Source of the DNA: Treponema primitia ZAS-2
GTDB lineage: Bacteria > Spirochaetota > Spirochaetia > Treponematales > Breznakiellaceae
Assembly: GCF_000214375.1 (NCBI RefSeq)
Contig: NC_015578.1
Coordinates: 3,995,868 to 4,059,867, forward strand
Reading direction: 5' to 3'
DNA: 64,000 bases
Shown one piece after another: positions 43,073 through 50,787 of the stretch (its first letter is position 1; the number at the start of each line of letters is the position of its first letter). The translations under genes and the position numbers were made by a program. The notes beneath the pieces are model-generated. The model saw only the letters and a list, made by a program, of their open reading frames with translations. It ran no database searches and had not been told where the DNA came from.

Positions 43073-43099
43073 GTGCCGGAGATTGAAAAATTAAAATAA
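43073..43099 (+). other. 8-codon GTG mini-frame overlapping the cyclase start
   Basis: GTG CCG GAG ... TAA at 43073-43099, with a G-run six bases upstream as a Shine-Dalgarno sequence. It ends seven bases into the proposed cyclase gene and is in a different frame. One extra A in the A5 run at 43086-43090 would fuse it to the cyclase frame. Either a leader peptide or the original start separated by a frameshift. Confidence 0.4.
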
Positions 43100-45357
43100 G
43101 GGCTTTTTTTAAAAAAATATCCACACCAATAATTATTGTTTCGGTTTTTTTAGTATTAACCTTGGGCTATTTTTCCGGCATCTTTGACTTTCTTGAATTG
43201 AAAACCTATGACTTCCGGGTCCGGCTTTTTGCTTCTTCAAAAACTACCTCCGATGATATTTACGTGGTGCTTCTGGATCAGCCCAGCATTGACTGGGCGG
43301 CCCAGGAACGGGGCTGGTCCTGGCCCTGGCCGCGGCAAGCCTATGCGGAAATGATCAACTATATGAATATCGCCGGGGCCTCTGCGGTAGCCTTTGATGT
43401 TATCTTTTCTGAGCCATCGGTATACGGGTCGGAGGACGATGCGGCCTTCATCAATGCGGACCGGGACTTTGGACGGACCGCACATACCGTTTTTTTCAGC
43501 TCCCGGTGGGGCAGCACCAAATCCTGGCCTCCTGAATTGAACACCAAGACCTTTAATCTCACCAACTTTGATTCCGTTATTTCTGGCTACAATCTGTTAA
43601 ATTCCGTGGAAAATGCGGAGAAAAAAACTATCGGCGCCCAATTCCCCATACCAGGGCTGCTGACTACCGCAGGAAGCATCGGCAATGTAACAAGCCTCAT
43701 TGAATCCGACGGAATTGTTCGGCGGGCCCGGCTTTTTACCCTCTTTGACGGGAAAGCGGTACCGGGGCTTTCCGCAGCATCCCTGTTAGTAGCCGGAAGT
43801 GATACGGATATCAGCTATGACCAGAAGGATCGCAGCATCCGTTGGGGGGAATATACCATTCCGGCAGGAAAAAACGGCGGCAGCCTTCTCCGGTTCAAAG
43901 GCGGGGACCTGGATAAATATTGGCCCTATTCGGCCAGTAAAATACTCCAGAGCGCCGAGGCTTATGCCAGGGGAGAAGAACCGGTATTGCCCCCGGAAGA
44001 ATTTACCGGGAAGTTTGTTTTTTTTGGCCTTTATGCGGCGGGGCTCTTCGACATTTGCACCACCCCTATCAGCTCGACCTATCCCGGCATGGGCGTCCAT
44101 ATCACCATGCTGGATAATATCCTCAAAAATGATTTTATCCGCGAAAGCCCTTCTAGCCTGGCGCCCCTGATGAGTTTTCTCGCCATAGCCATCATGGTTA
44201 TCCTGGTTCTGTATAGTTCCCACATTACCATTACTGTTGCCGGCAGCGTTGCTTTGATCGCCATCATTACCGGCATAGGTTTCCTTGCCTATTACCTGGG
44301 CTATTGGATCACCATAGTATTTCCCCTGTCGGGAGCGATCTTCGCATTCCTGGCAGCCTCTATTTATAAGTATGCCACCGAAGGCAGCCAAAAGCGCTTT
44401 ATAAAATCTGCCTTCTCCCGCTACCTTTCCCCTTCAGTGATCGAACAGATCATTGTTGATCCTTCAAAACTTAACCTGGGGGGCGAAAAACGGGAAATGA
44501 CCGCCATCTTTACGGACATTCAGCGTTTTTCTTCCATTTCCGAGGCCCTCCAGAATGAATACGCCGACGAAGGCCCCAAGGTACTGGTTGACCTCCTTAA
44601 CCTCTACCTTACGGAGATGAGTAATATCGTCCTTGATAATGGAGGCACCATCGACAAATTCGAAGGGGACGCCATCATTGCCTTTTTTGGGGCTCCCATC
44701 TGGACGGATCAGCACGCCATCCTGGCCTGCCGCAGTGCTATCAGGATGAAGAAGCGTGAACTGGAACTACGGGAAGATATCATGAAAAGCGAAGGCGCCT
44801 TTTACACCGCCTTAAGTAAGCTGATAGCCGATAAGGTGATCCGCCCTGAGCGGCCCCTTTACACCAGGATTGGGATCAACACCGGGGACATGGTGGTGGG
44901 CAACATGGGCACCCCCAACAAGATGGACTACACGATCATGGGAAACGCAGTAAATCTGGCTGCCCGGCTTGAGGGGGTCAACAAACAATACGATACCAGC
45001 GGCATTCTGATAAGCGAATATACCCGCGCTAAAATCGGGGATGCCTTTGCGCTGCGGGGACTAAGCCGGGTAAGGGTAGTGGGGGTCAATACGCCCCTGC
45101 GGCTCTATGAAATACTGGATCTGCGGGAAGACGCTGCGCCGGCTATGTTGGATATGCTGGGCTTTTGGGAAAAAGCTTTTGACGCCTATGAGAGACAGGA
45201 CTTCACCGGAGCGTTGGATCTTTTCAAATCAATATACCGGGAAAACGACCAGGACCGGGTTGCGAAACTGTACCTGGACCGCTGTGAAAAATATGCCTCC
45301 ACACCCCCAAGCCCGGAAAAATGGGATAATGGGGTCGATAACCTAACCGAGAAATGA
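43090..45357 (+). CDS. CHASE2-domain adenylate/guanylate cyclase
   Basis: About 755 residues if started at ATT 43090, eight bases after GGAG (43078-43081); this gives MKIRAFFKKISTP and a full first membrane helix. Starting at TTG 43162 would cut that helix. Order: helix 1; extracytoplasmic CHASE2 domain (DFLELKTYDFRVRLF, LLDQPSIDWAAQERGW); three helices near 355-425; class III cyclase domain with MTAIFTDIQRFSSISEAL, EGDAIIAFFGAP (metal aspartates Asp in FTDI and EGDA) and RIGINTGDMVVGNMG, DYTIMGNAVNLAARLE. It should make cAMP or cGMP in response to an envelope signal. Start codon unresolved. Confidence 0.85.
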   Translation: MKIRAFFKKISTPIIIVSVFLVLTLGYFSGIFDFLELKTYDFRVRLFASSKTTSDDIYVVLLDQPSIDWAAQERGWSWPWPRQAYAEMINYMNIAGASAVAFDVIFSEPSVYGSEDDAAFINADRDFGRTAHTVFFSSRWGSTKSWPPELNTKTFNLTNFDSVISGYNLLNSVENAEKKTIGAQFPIPGLLTTAGSIGNVTSLIESDGIVRRARLFTLFDGKAVPGLSAASLLVAGSDTDISYDQKDRSIRWGEYTIPAGKNGGSLLRFKGGDLDKYWPYSASKILQSAEAYARGEEPVLPPEEFTGKFVFFGLYAAGLFDICTTPISSTYPGMGVHITMLDNILKNDFIRESPSSLAPLMSFLAIAIMVILVLYSSHITITVAGSVALIAIITGIGFLAYYLGYWITIVFPLSGAIFAFLAASIYKYATEGSQKRFIKSAFSRYLSPSVIEQIIVDPSKLNLGGEKREMTAIFTDIQRFSSISEALQNEYADEGPKVLVDLLNLYLTEMSNIVLDNGGTIDKFEGDAIIAFFGAPIWTDQHAILACRSAIRMKKRELELREDIMKSEGAFYTALSKLIADKVIRPERPLYTRIGINTGDMVVGNMGTPNKMDYTIMGNAVNLAARLEGVNKQYDTSGILISEYTRAKIGDAFALRGLSRVRVVGVNTPLRLYEILDLREDAAPAMLDMLGFWEKAFDAYERQDFTGALDLFKSIYRENDQDRVAKLYLDRCEKYASTPPSPEKWDNGVDNLTEK

Positions 45358-45414
45358 GTAAATCTATTGAACAAATTAGGCGGGATTACCGGGTGCTTTT
45401 CTAGATAAAAAGAA

Positions 45415-45440
45415 GCCGTTCCGGCCTAAGCCGGAACGGC
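45415..45440 (-). terminator. rho-independent terminator of flaB
   Basis: Minus strand: GCCGTTCCGGC-TTAG-GCCGGAACGGC, 11-bp GC-rich stem, followed by TTCTTTTT. It lies 129 bases past the flaB stop, after four other hairpins. Confidence 0.8.
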
Positions 45441-45450
45441 GCCTTCCCGT

Positions 45451-45567
45451 GAAAAAATGCAAGCATTTTTTCTTAGGAGTTTTTCCTTTCGGAAAAACTC
45501 CAGGAACGTTTTCTGCACTAAAAACCGCATAGCGGTTTTTAGAAGACAAAAACCAAAGGTTTTTGTC
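45451..45567 (-). repeat. array of four perfect AT-rich hairpins in the flaB 3' region
   Basis: Between the flaB stop and its terminator are four consecutive perfect inverted repeats of different sequence: 45545-45567 (10-bp arms, GACAAAAACC), 45518-45542 (11-bp arms, CTAAAAACCGC), 45476-45501 (11-bp arms, GGAGTTTTTCC with a four-base loop), and 45451-45472 (10-bp arms, GAAAAAATGC). Spacers are 2, 16 and 3 bases. Each stem has a 5-6 base A/T run. With the terminator this makes five stems in about 153 bases. Confidence 0.85.
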
Positions 45568-45568
45568 C

Positions 45569-46429
45569 CTATTGCAGAAGCTGGAGTACAGTCTGACCTT
45601 TCTGATTGGCCTGAGCCAGCATAGCGGTCCCAGCCTGGTTGAGGATCTGGTTCTTCGTAAAGTTAACCATCTCACTCGCCATGTTGGTATCGCGGATGCG
45701 GGATTCCGAAGCTTGCATATTTTCAGCTCCGACATCCAAGCCACGGACTGCGTGTTCCAGGCGGTTCTGGTAGGCGCCAAGATCAGCTCGCTGCTTATTG
45801 ATCTTCTTAATCGCCTCGTCGAGGGTTCCAATGGCACGGTTGGCGTTGTCCGGAGTGGACAACGTAAGAATACTCTCGTCACCGACATTGCGGACTCCAA
45901 GGCCCTTCGCAGTCATGGTGCCGATAAACACCTGTTCCCGTTGATCCATGTTGGCGCCGATATGGAACCACATAGAAGCGGTAACAACATTCTCACCGAC
46001 AATGCGTCCGAACCGACCTGTAAGAAGGTTCATACCATTGAACTGAGCGTGGGACGCAATCCGGTCAACTTCATCAATAAGCTGAGAAACTTCGACCTGA
46101 ATGTACATCCGGTCTTCATCGGTGTAAACACCGTTCGAAGACTGAACCGCCAGCTCGCGGATACGCTGAATGATGTCCTGGGTTTCCTGAAGGTAACCCT
46201 CCGTTGTTTGAATGAATGAAATACCATTCTGGGCGTTGCTGGACGCCTGATTCAAACCGCGGATCTGACTGCGCATTTTTTCGGAAACTGCGAGTCCTGA
46301 GGCATCATCACCGGCGCGGTTGATGCGCAAGCCGCTTGATAGTTTCTCCATGTTCTTGTCCAGGGAAACCTGGGTGACCTTGAGGGACCTATCAGCAAAC
46401 ATTGCACTTAAGTTGTGATTAATTATCAT
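45569..46429 (-). CDS. flaB: flagellin FlaB (spirochaete periplasmic flagellar core)
   Basis: 286 residues from ATG 46429, seven bases after AGGGAG; the longer upstream reading has no support. N-terminal D0/D1 [18 protein letters not shown], then [27 protein letters not shown] and [14 protein letters not shown]; a short central part ([36 protein letters not shown]); C-terminal D0 [25 protein letters not shown] ending LLQ. Lengths and blocks match Treponema FlaB core filament proteins, which lack the hypervariable outer domains. Filament subunit, exported by the flagellar type III apparatus into the periplasmic space. Blocks here are quoted in parts. Confidence 0.97.
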   Translation of the reverse strand: MIINHNLSAMFADRSLKVTQVSLDKNMEKLSSGLRINRAGDDASGLAVSEKMRSQIRGLNQASSNAQNGISFIQTTEGYLQETQDIIQRIRELAVQSSNGVYTDEDRMYIQVEVSQLIDEVDRIASHAQFNGMNLLTGRFGRIVGENVVTASMWFHIGANMDQREQVFIGTMTAKGLGVRNVGDESILTLSTPDNANRAIGTLDEAIKKINKQRADLGAYQNRLEHAVRGLDVGAENMQASESRIRDTNMASEMVNFTKNQILNQAGTAMLAQANQKGQTVLQLLQ

Positions 46430-46459
46430 AAATTCACTCCCTTGGCATTTTCGGCGCAC

Positions 46460-46477
46460 CGTCGTCCCTTGACGACG
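46460..46477 (-). promoter_or_regulatory. hairpin in the flaB leader
   Basis: CGTCGTC-CCTT-GACGACG, perfect 7-bp stem, about 20 bases ahead of the flaB Shine-Dalgarno sequence. Other pairings exist in the leader, for example ACCC and TTCC arms in the 46546-46563 region. The leader is about 180 bases long, a hint of translational control. Confidence 0.45.
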
Positions 46478-46615
46478 ATCAACACCGCGGCATCCTTGCC
46501 GTTGCTTTAGTAAAACGTGCCTGAACCCTCGACCCACCCGTTCCCGGAAGGGTGAGGATTGGACTATTCCACGGAGGCCCGACGGGCACATGGTTCAGTC
46601 CTGTTTCATTTTAAG

Positions 46616-46641
46616 TATCGGTCTTTGGAAAATTGGCTTTA
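46616..46641 (-). promoter_or_regulatory. sigma28-type promoter of flaB
   Basis: Minus strand: CTAAAG (TAAAG at 46641-46637), 15-base spacing, CCGATA (46621-46616). This matches the FliA consensus TAAA-N15-GCCGATAA closely and lies about 187 bases before the flaB ATG. Confidence 0.75.
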
Positions 46642-46718
46642 GGGGAATTTATAAAAACCGGAAGCAGAAGAATATTTTAAACTCTAGGATGAAGAAGGTA
46701 AAAAAGGGCAAGCTCGTT

Positions 46719-47792
46719 TTATGGCATCAGGCCCAGGGCCTGTTCAAGCTGGGCTTTTGGGTCCCCCCGGGCTTTCAATGTTTTAACCGCGGTGATAAAG
46801 GCGGGAAGGTCCCGGCCGGAGCGCTCGTAGAGGTCCAGGAAATAGCGGTCCTCCTCATAGTAGAGGCGGTACAATTCCAGGTAGGCGTTATTTATGGGGA
46901 GCTCGGAGAAGCCGCGGTAATTGTCATTTTGAAAGAAGGTATCGTAGTTTTCGTTAAACCGAGCCTTAGCGGCCAGAATGATTGCTTCTTTTTTTTGTAA
47001 TTTTTCCTCTCTTGAGATCCCGCTGTCATAGAGAAGCCCCAGTTCAGCTATAAGTTCCCGAATAAAGCTGAGAAAAGCCTCCCTGCCCCCATCGGACCCG
47101 GTAATGGCCCGGTACTCCTCCGAATCGGCGCCATAGATTTTCTCTATATAAAGGCGGGCCCCTTCGCTTCCAACAAATTCTGCCAATTCTTCATTAAATT
47201 GGGAGTGATTCTTTAGATAAATTGTGGCGTGAAGAGATTCATGGATAATAAGGTCCGCCAGATGATGGACCGGATACTCTTTCATATAAGAATAGAGGGG
47301 ATCGGAAAACCAGCCCAGGGTGCTGAAGGCATCCACCCCGCGGACCCAAACATCTAAGTCCTTCTTCTCCAACTTGGCCCTTTCTTTACGGGCATCTTCG
47401 GGGTTAAAGAATCCTTTATAAGGGACAGAGCCCACCACGGGAAACCACCATTCATGGCGGGTAAAAGAATCCTGGGCGGAGGCGGAAACCACCGCTGCCA
47501 GATAGTCCCGGTCAATGGCGACATATTTAGTATAATTGGTGGTTTCCCGCAGCCCAAGTTCTTCCAGGGCAAAACGGCGTATATCCATCACCTGCCTTGC
47601 GAACTCAGCATCGGCGCTATCCGGAGAATCAGCCAGGGTCTTCATGGGAACCGCCTTCCCCAGATAGCCCAGCAACGCACTTCCCTGTGTCAGGGTATAG
47701 CACCCGGAAAAAAGGGCACTTCCCCCAAGTAGTACCCCTGCCGCAGCCAAAACAGGTATAAAGGTGATTAGTACCGAACCGTTTATTTTCAT
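46719..47792 (-). CDS. putative aminopeptidase lipoprotein (PF10023-like)
   Basis: 357 residues. Signal and lipobox: MKINGSVLITFIPVLAAAG followed by LFSGCYTL, Cys near 31. The block GYLGKAVPM with KYVAIDRDYLAAVVSAS and the zinc motif HESLHATIYLK near 195-205, then FNEELAEFVGSEGARLY, identify the putative aminopeptidase family. Zn-dependent, likely periplasmic or membrane-anchored; substrate not known. Upstream of flaB in the same direction but without shared promoter. Confidence 0.85.
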   Translation of the reverse strand: MKINGSVLITFIPVLAAAGVLLGGSALFSGCYTLTQGSALLGYLGKAVPMKTLADSPDSADAEFARQVMDIRRFALEELGLRETTNYTKYVAIDRDYLAAVVSASAQDSFTRHEWWFPVVGSVPYKGFFNPEDARKERAKLEKKDLDVWVRGVDAFSTLGWFSDPLYSYMKEYPVHHLADLIIHESLHATIYLKNHSQFNEELAEFVGSEGARLYIEKIYGADSEEYRAITGSDGGREAFLSFIRELIAELGLLYDSGISREEKLQKKEAIILAAKARFNENYDTFFQNDNYRGFSELPINNAYLELYRLYYEEDRYFLDLYERSGRDLPAFITAVKTLKARGDPKAQLEQALGLMP

Positions 47793-47831
47793 GCCTATAG
47801 TATAGTCACCGAAAAGCCCTGTTCCCAGTCT

Positions 47832-48263
47832 TTACCGATGGGACCCGAGGAACCCCCGGCAGCGGCTGCACCCCAGGACATGAACATGGGATCGGCCTGG
47901 TTTGTCAAACAGCCGGGCAACAAGGTTTTCGTCATAGTTCAGTACCGCCCCACAAACCGGGCAGATCCGGGGCCGGTCACCCTCAAGGCAATAGGGGCAG
48001 CCGGCTATGGACATAAGCCGGTCAGCTTTCCCCATTGAGGGATAGGCTGAGGATTTTACCTTTTCCCCATGGAGCAGCCGGATGGAGCAGACCGGGCAGG
48101 TTCTGGGGGCGCCGGCTTCCCCTTCCAATTCATCTTCCTGGTTTTTGTTGTCCTTTCCGGAACCCTGCCCTTTTTTTCCCTGGCCGAAAAAAAGATTGTA
48201 TCCAAACCAAAAAAGCATCACCCCTATAACAACAAAAACCAACATTTGAAAATATGAATTCAT
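47832..48263 (-). CDS. membrane-anchored zinc-ribbon protein
   Basis: 143 residues. One N-terminal membrane helix (MLVFVVIGVMLFWFGYNLFF), a charged linker, then two CxxC pairs forming zinc ribbons: CPVCSIRLLHGEKV and CPYCLEG, then CPVCGAVLNYDEN and CSRCRG. No catalytic residues; binding of nucleic acid, protein or metal is possible. Divergent from rsmI with a 70-base gap. Function not recognised. Confidence 0.75.
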   Translation of the reverse strand: MNSYFQMLVFVVIGVMLFWFGYNLFFGQGKKGQGSGKDNKNQEDELEGEAGAPRTCPVCSIRLLHGEKVKSSAYPSMGKADRLMSIAGCPYCLEGDRPRICPVCGAVLNYDENLVARLFDKPGRSHVHVLGCSRCRGFLGSHR

Positions 48264-48333
48264 TTTTTACCCTATTATATTGAGCAAGTTTCGGCTTCTA
48301 GGCGACCGGAACCATACCGGGTATACTTGCGGC

Positions 48334-49026
48334 GTGTCAACCTTGTATATTATCGGTACACCCATAGGGAACTTGGGTGATATAAGTTTCCGGGCAGTGG
48401 AAACCCTTAAAACCGTCGATCTGGTGGCCTGCGAAGACACCCGACGTACCCTCAAGCTATTGAGCCACCTGGGTCTGCGTATCCCCTTGATTTCGTGCCG
48501 GGCCCAAAATGAAGCAGCCGCTGCGGAAAAGATAATACTCTCACTAAGTGAGGGAAAAAATGTAGCCTATGCAAGTGACGCAGGAACACCAGGGGTAAGC
48601 GACCCCGGGGCTGTACTGGCATACCTGGTCGCAGAGGCGGGATACCAGGTTATCCCCATACCGGGGCCATCGGCCTTCGCCTCTCTGGTAAGCGTTGCCG
48701 GGGGCATGGACAAAACCGTCATCTTTGAGGGATTTTTATCACCAAAGGCAGGCCGCCGCCGTTCCCGGCTAAAAGAACTCCTGGATACAGAAGCGGCCTT
48801 CGTATTATATGAATCCCCCTTCAGGGTTCTCAAGCTTTTGGAGGATCTGGCCGATCTAGATAATGAGCGATATATATGTGTAGGAAGGGAAATGACAAAA
48901 ATACATGAGGAATATCTTCGCGGTTCCGTAGCGGAGGTTTTGCTTATTTTGGAGGAAAAAACCAAACAAATTGGCGAATTTTCTGTGTTTGTGTCTGGAA
49001 AGAAAACCAATAATCGAGTAAACTAA
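48334..49026 (+). CDS. rsmI: 16S rRNA (cytidine-1402-2'-O)-methyltransferase
   Basis: 230 residues from GTG 48334, which places STLYIIGTPIGNLGDIS at the N-terminus as in the family; the longer TTG reading at 48280 is unlikely. VACEDTRRTLKLLSHLG, the Gly-rich ASDAGTPGVSDPG and VIPIPGPSA are the tetrapyrrole-methylase-fold motifs of RsmI. Acts with RsmH on C1402 in the decoding centre. The stop lies in the -35 region of the flgM promoter. Confidence 0.93.
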   Translation: MSTLYIIGTPIGNLGDISFRAVETLKTVDLVACEDTRRTLKLLSHLGLRIPLISCRAQNEAAAAEKIILSLSEGKNVAYASDAGTPGVSDPGAVLAYLVAEAGYQVIPIPGPSAFASLVSVAGGMDKTVIFEGFLSPKAGRRRSRLKELLDTEAAFVLYESPFRVLKLLEDLADLDNERYICVGREMTKIHEEYLRGSVAEVLLILEEKTKQIGEFSVFVSGKKTNNRVN

Positions 49027-49046
49027 TAGTGGATTTATGCCGATAA
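49019..49046 (+). promoter_or_regulatory. sigma28-type promoter of flgM
   Basis: TAAA (49019-49022), 16 bases, GCCGATAA (49039-49046, exact consensus), inside and just after the rsmI 3' end. The transcript would start about ten bases before the flgM ATG, just before AGGTAGG. Gives FliA control of its own inhibitor. Confidence 0.7.
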
Positions 49047-49062
49047 TTGGAGAAGGTAGGAT

Positions 49063-49353
49063 ATGAGTATGACGATCGACAGGATAGGTTCCATAGATCC
49101 CATTCCCCCCGGAAAAAAGCCCGGACGGAGCGGTCAAGTAAGCCAGAACGCTAAGACTGATTCCATCTCTCTCTCTTCAGAGGCCTTGGAAAAAAGCGAG
49201 CAACTTCAGGCGAGGGAACTCATTTTTGCGGCGGCGGACGTAAGGGCTGAACGCATCGCGGAAATGAAAAGCAAGATCAATGATCCTTCCTATATCAACG
49301 AAACCATCCTGAAAGGCACCGCCGATAAAATTATGGAAGCCTTTGGTTTATAA
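49063..49353 (+). CDS. flgM: FlgM-like anti-sigma28 factor
   Basis: 96 residues. MTIDRIGSIDP start, DSISLSSEALEKSE central block and DVRAERIAEMKSKINDPSY followed by IADKI-like TADKIMEAFGL: the FlgM pattern of an intrinsically flexible N-terminus and sigma-binding helices. FlgM holds FliA until secreted through the finished hook-basal body. Preceded by a FliA promoter and near flaB, which closes the loop. Ends at a perfect terminator. Confidence 0.85.
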   Translation: MSMTIDRIGSIDPIPPGKKPGRSGQVSQNAKTDSISLSSEALEKSEQLQARELIFAAADVRAERIAEMKSKINDPSYINETILKGTADKIMEAFGL

Positions 49354-49374
49354 TTTCAAATAACGTAAATACCG

Positions 49375-49402
49375 GCGGAACCCAGTGGTTCCGCTTTTTT
49401 TT
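49375..49402 (+). terminator. rho-independent terminator of flgM
   Basis: GCGGAACC-CAGT-GGTTCCGC, 8-bp stem, followed by eight T. Confidence 0.9.
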
Positions 49403-49420
49403 GACCTTTTAGGGAGATCC

Positions 49421-50266
49421 ATGATACCCTTACAAAAATTAGAACGGCTGCCCCGCTCCCAGGGTCTGCGCAAAATTGCGAAACTGTTCACCGAAGCCGA
49501 ACACCGGCTGAGCCTGGGCGAAGCGCCGGCCCCGGACTACATCGCCTATTTGCAGAGTCTCGCGGCGCTCCTGACCCGGGATGATTCCTTTTCCCCAGCC
49601 GCCCTACAAGCCCTAAACGCCGCCGCTATTTGTCTGCAAGGGGAGCTCCCAGAAGACATCGGTTCTATCCGCCGGGCACTCAATACGGTCAGGCATATCA
49701 TCCTGGCCGAAACCGGGCAACAGACCGCAGACTGGGATTTTATCGACCATGGCGGCAAGCTTGACCCCCAAAGGCGCCGAAGTTTTCCAGGGATGGTGGT
49801 ATACCTGGAGGATATCCGTTCTCCCTTCAATGTGGGGGCCATGTTCCGTACCGCTGAATCCTTCGGTGTTGAAAAAATTTTCCTCTCCCCCCTCTGCGCC
49901 GATCCTACCCATCCCCGGGCGAAAAGGACCGCCATGGGCTGTATCGACATTCTGCCCTGGGAACGTCTGGACGCAGAATATGCGGAATCGCCCCTATTTC
50001 CTCCGGCATTGTCCCAGGCGCCATTATTCGCCCTGGAAACCGGGGGAACCGATATTGCCCATTTTTGTTTTCCCCAAAAAGCCGTAATGATAGTAGGCTC
50101 CGAGGAATTGGGGGTAAGCCACGAAGCATTAGCCGCCGCAGACGCCTCTCTGGGCCGGCTCTCTATCCCCACCTATGGCGCCAAAGGCTCCCTGAACGCA
50201 TCGGTAGCCTTTGGTATCGCCCTGCAAGCCTGGGCAGCCGCCTTAGTATTGCATGAAGCAACCTAA
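49421..50266 (+). CDS. TrmH/SpoU-family RNA methyltransferase
   Basis: 281 residues from ATG 49421, behind AGGGAG. A helical N-terminal domain (KLFTEAEHRLSLGE) precedes the SPOUT knot: VYLEDIRSPFNVGAMFRTAESFG near 127-149, VMIVGSEELGVSHEAL near 223-238, LSIPTYGAKGSLNASVAFGIAL near 247-268. Target rRNA or tRNA position not decided; it is distinct from the RlmB-type enzyme at 41 kb. Confidence 0.9.
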   Translation: MIPLQKLERLPRSQGLRKIAKLFTEAEHRLSLGEAPAPDYIAYLQSLAALLTRDDSFSPAALQALNAAAICLQGELPEDIGSIRRALNTVRHIILAETGQQTADWDFIDHGGKLDPQRRRSFPGMVVYLEDIRSPFNVGAMFRTAESFGVEKIFLSPLCADPTHPRAKRTAMGCIDILPWERLDAEYAESPLFPPALSQAPLFALETGGTDIAHFCFPQKAVMIVGSEELGVSHEALAAADASLGRLSIPTYGAKGSLNASVAFGIALQAWAAALVLHEAT

Positions 50267-50283
50267 TTGCTTATCCTTACCCT

Positions 50284-50706
50284 ATGGACGGCAATGCCAC
50301 AAAAACAAAAAGCAGACAATTCGCTGTTAAAATTATACAGATTTACAAGAACCTCTCAAATAACAAGAAAGAATATGTTATGTCTGAACAGCTTTTGCGC
50401 GCCGGTACGGGAATAGGGGCTAATCTCGCAGAAGCGGAATGTGCCGCCAACAAACCCGAATTCATAGCTAAGGTTCAGCAAGCTTTAGAAAAATGCGCTG
50501 AAACCCGGTATTGGCTGGAAATTCTCGGTGAAGCAGATTTGATTACAGAATTTGAATGTAAAAACAATATCCAGGAATGCGACGAATTGCGGAAAATACT
50601 GTTCTATACAATCAAGAGTCTTAAAACATCACCAGGACAAGATCCGAAACCGGCGGTCCCGCAAGCAGCGCAGCCACCATCTCCACAACCCAAAAAAGTC
50701 CAATAA
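50284..50706 (+). CDS. four-helix-bundle protein (23S rRNA IVP family)
   Basis: 140 residues. Helical with the family signature MSEQLLRAGTGIGANLAEAECA near 33-54 and KVQQALEKCAETRYWLEIL; C-terminal 25 residues are Pro/Gln-rich. The family was first seen inside intervening sequences of 23S rRNA genes in spirochaetes and others, but free-standing copies are common and their function is unknown. Its 3' side carries a parS site 54 bases downstream. Confidence 0.85.
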   Translation: MDGNATKTKSRQFAVKIIQIYKNLSNNKKEYVMSEQLLRAGTGIGANLAEAECAANKPEFIAKVQQALEKCAETRYWLEILGEADLITEFECKNNIQECDELRKILFYTIKSLKTSPGQDPKPAVPQAAQPPSPQPKKVQ

Positions 50707-50759
50707 GCTTCTATAAAGTAAGCACCGGGTACTAAACACGACTTGCGAATAAAAGGGTG

Positions 50760-50775
50760 TGTTTCACGTGAAACA
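50760..50775. promoter_or_regulatory. perfect parS site 1
   Basis: TGTTTCACGTGAAACA, identical to the bacterial ParB-binding consensus, in the gap between the four-helix gene and the aldolase gene (12 bases from the aldolase stop). Marks an origin-proximal position. Confidence 0.88.
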
Positions 50776-50787
50776 CTCGGAACGCCC

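Noticed and set aside
43162..43164. TTG 43162 as start of the CHASE2 cyclase
   Set aside because: It would remove half of the first membrane helix and has no Shine-Dalgarno sequence; the upstream frame is open and has GGAG at correct spacing before ATT.
45358..45568. the hairpin array as a CRISPR or REP array
   Set aside because: The stems differ in sequence and there is no repeated unit or regular spacer.
50284..50706. 23S rRNA intervening sequence
   Set aside because: The IVP-family gene is free-standing among protein genes; no rRNA sequence is next to it.
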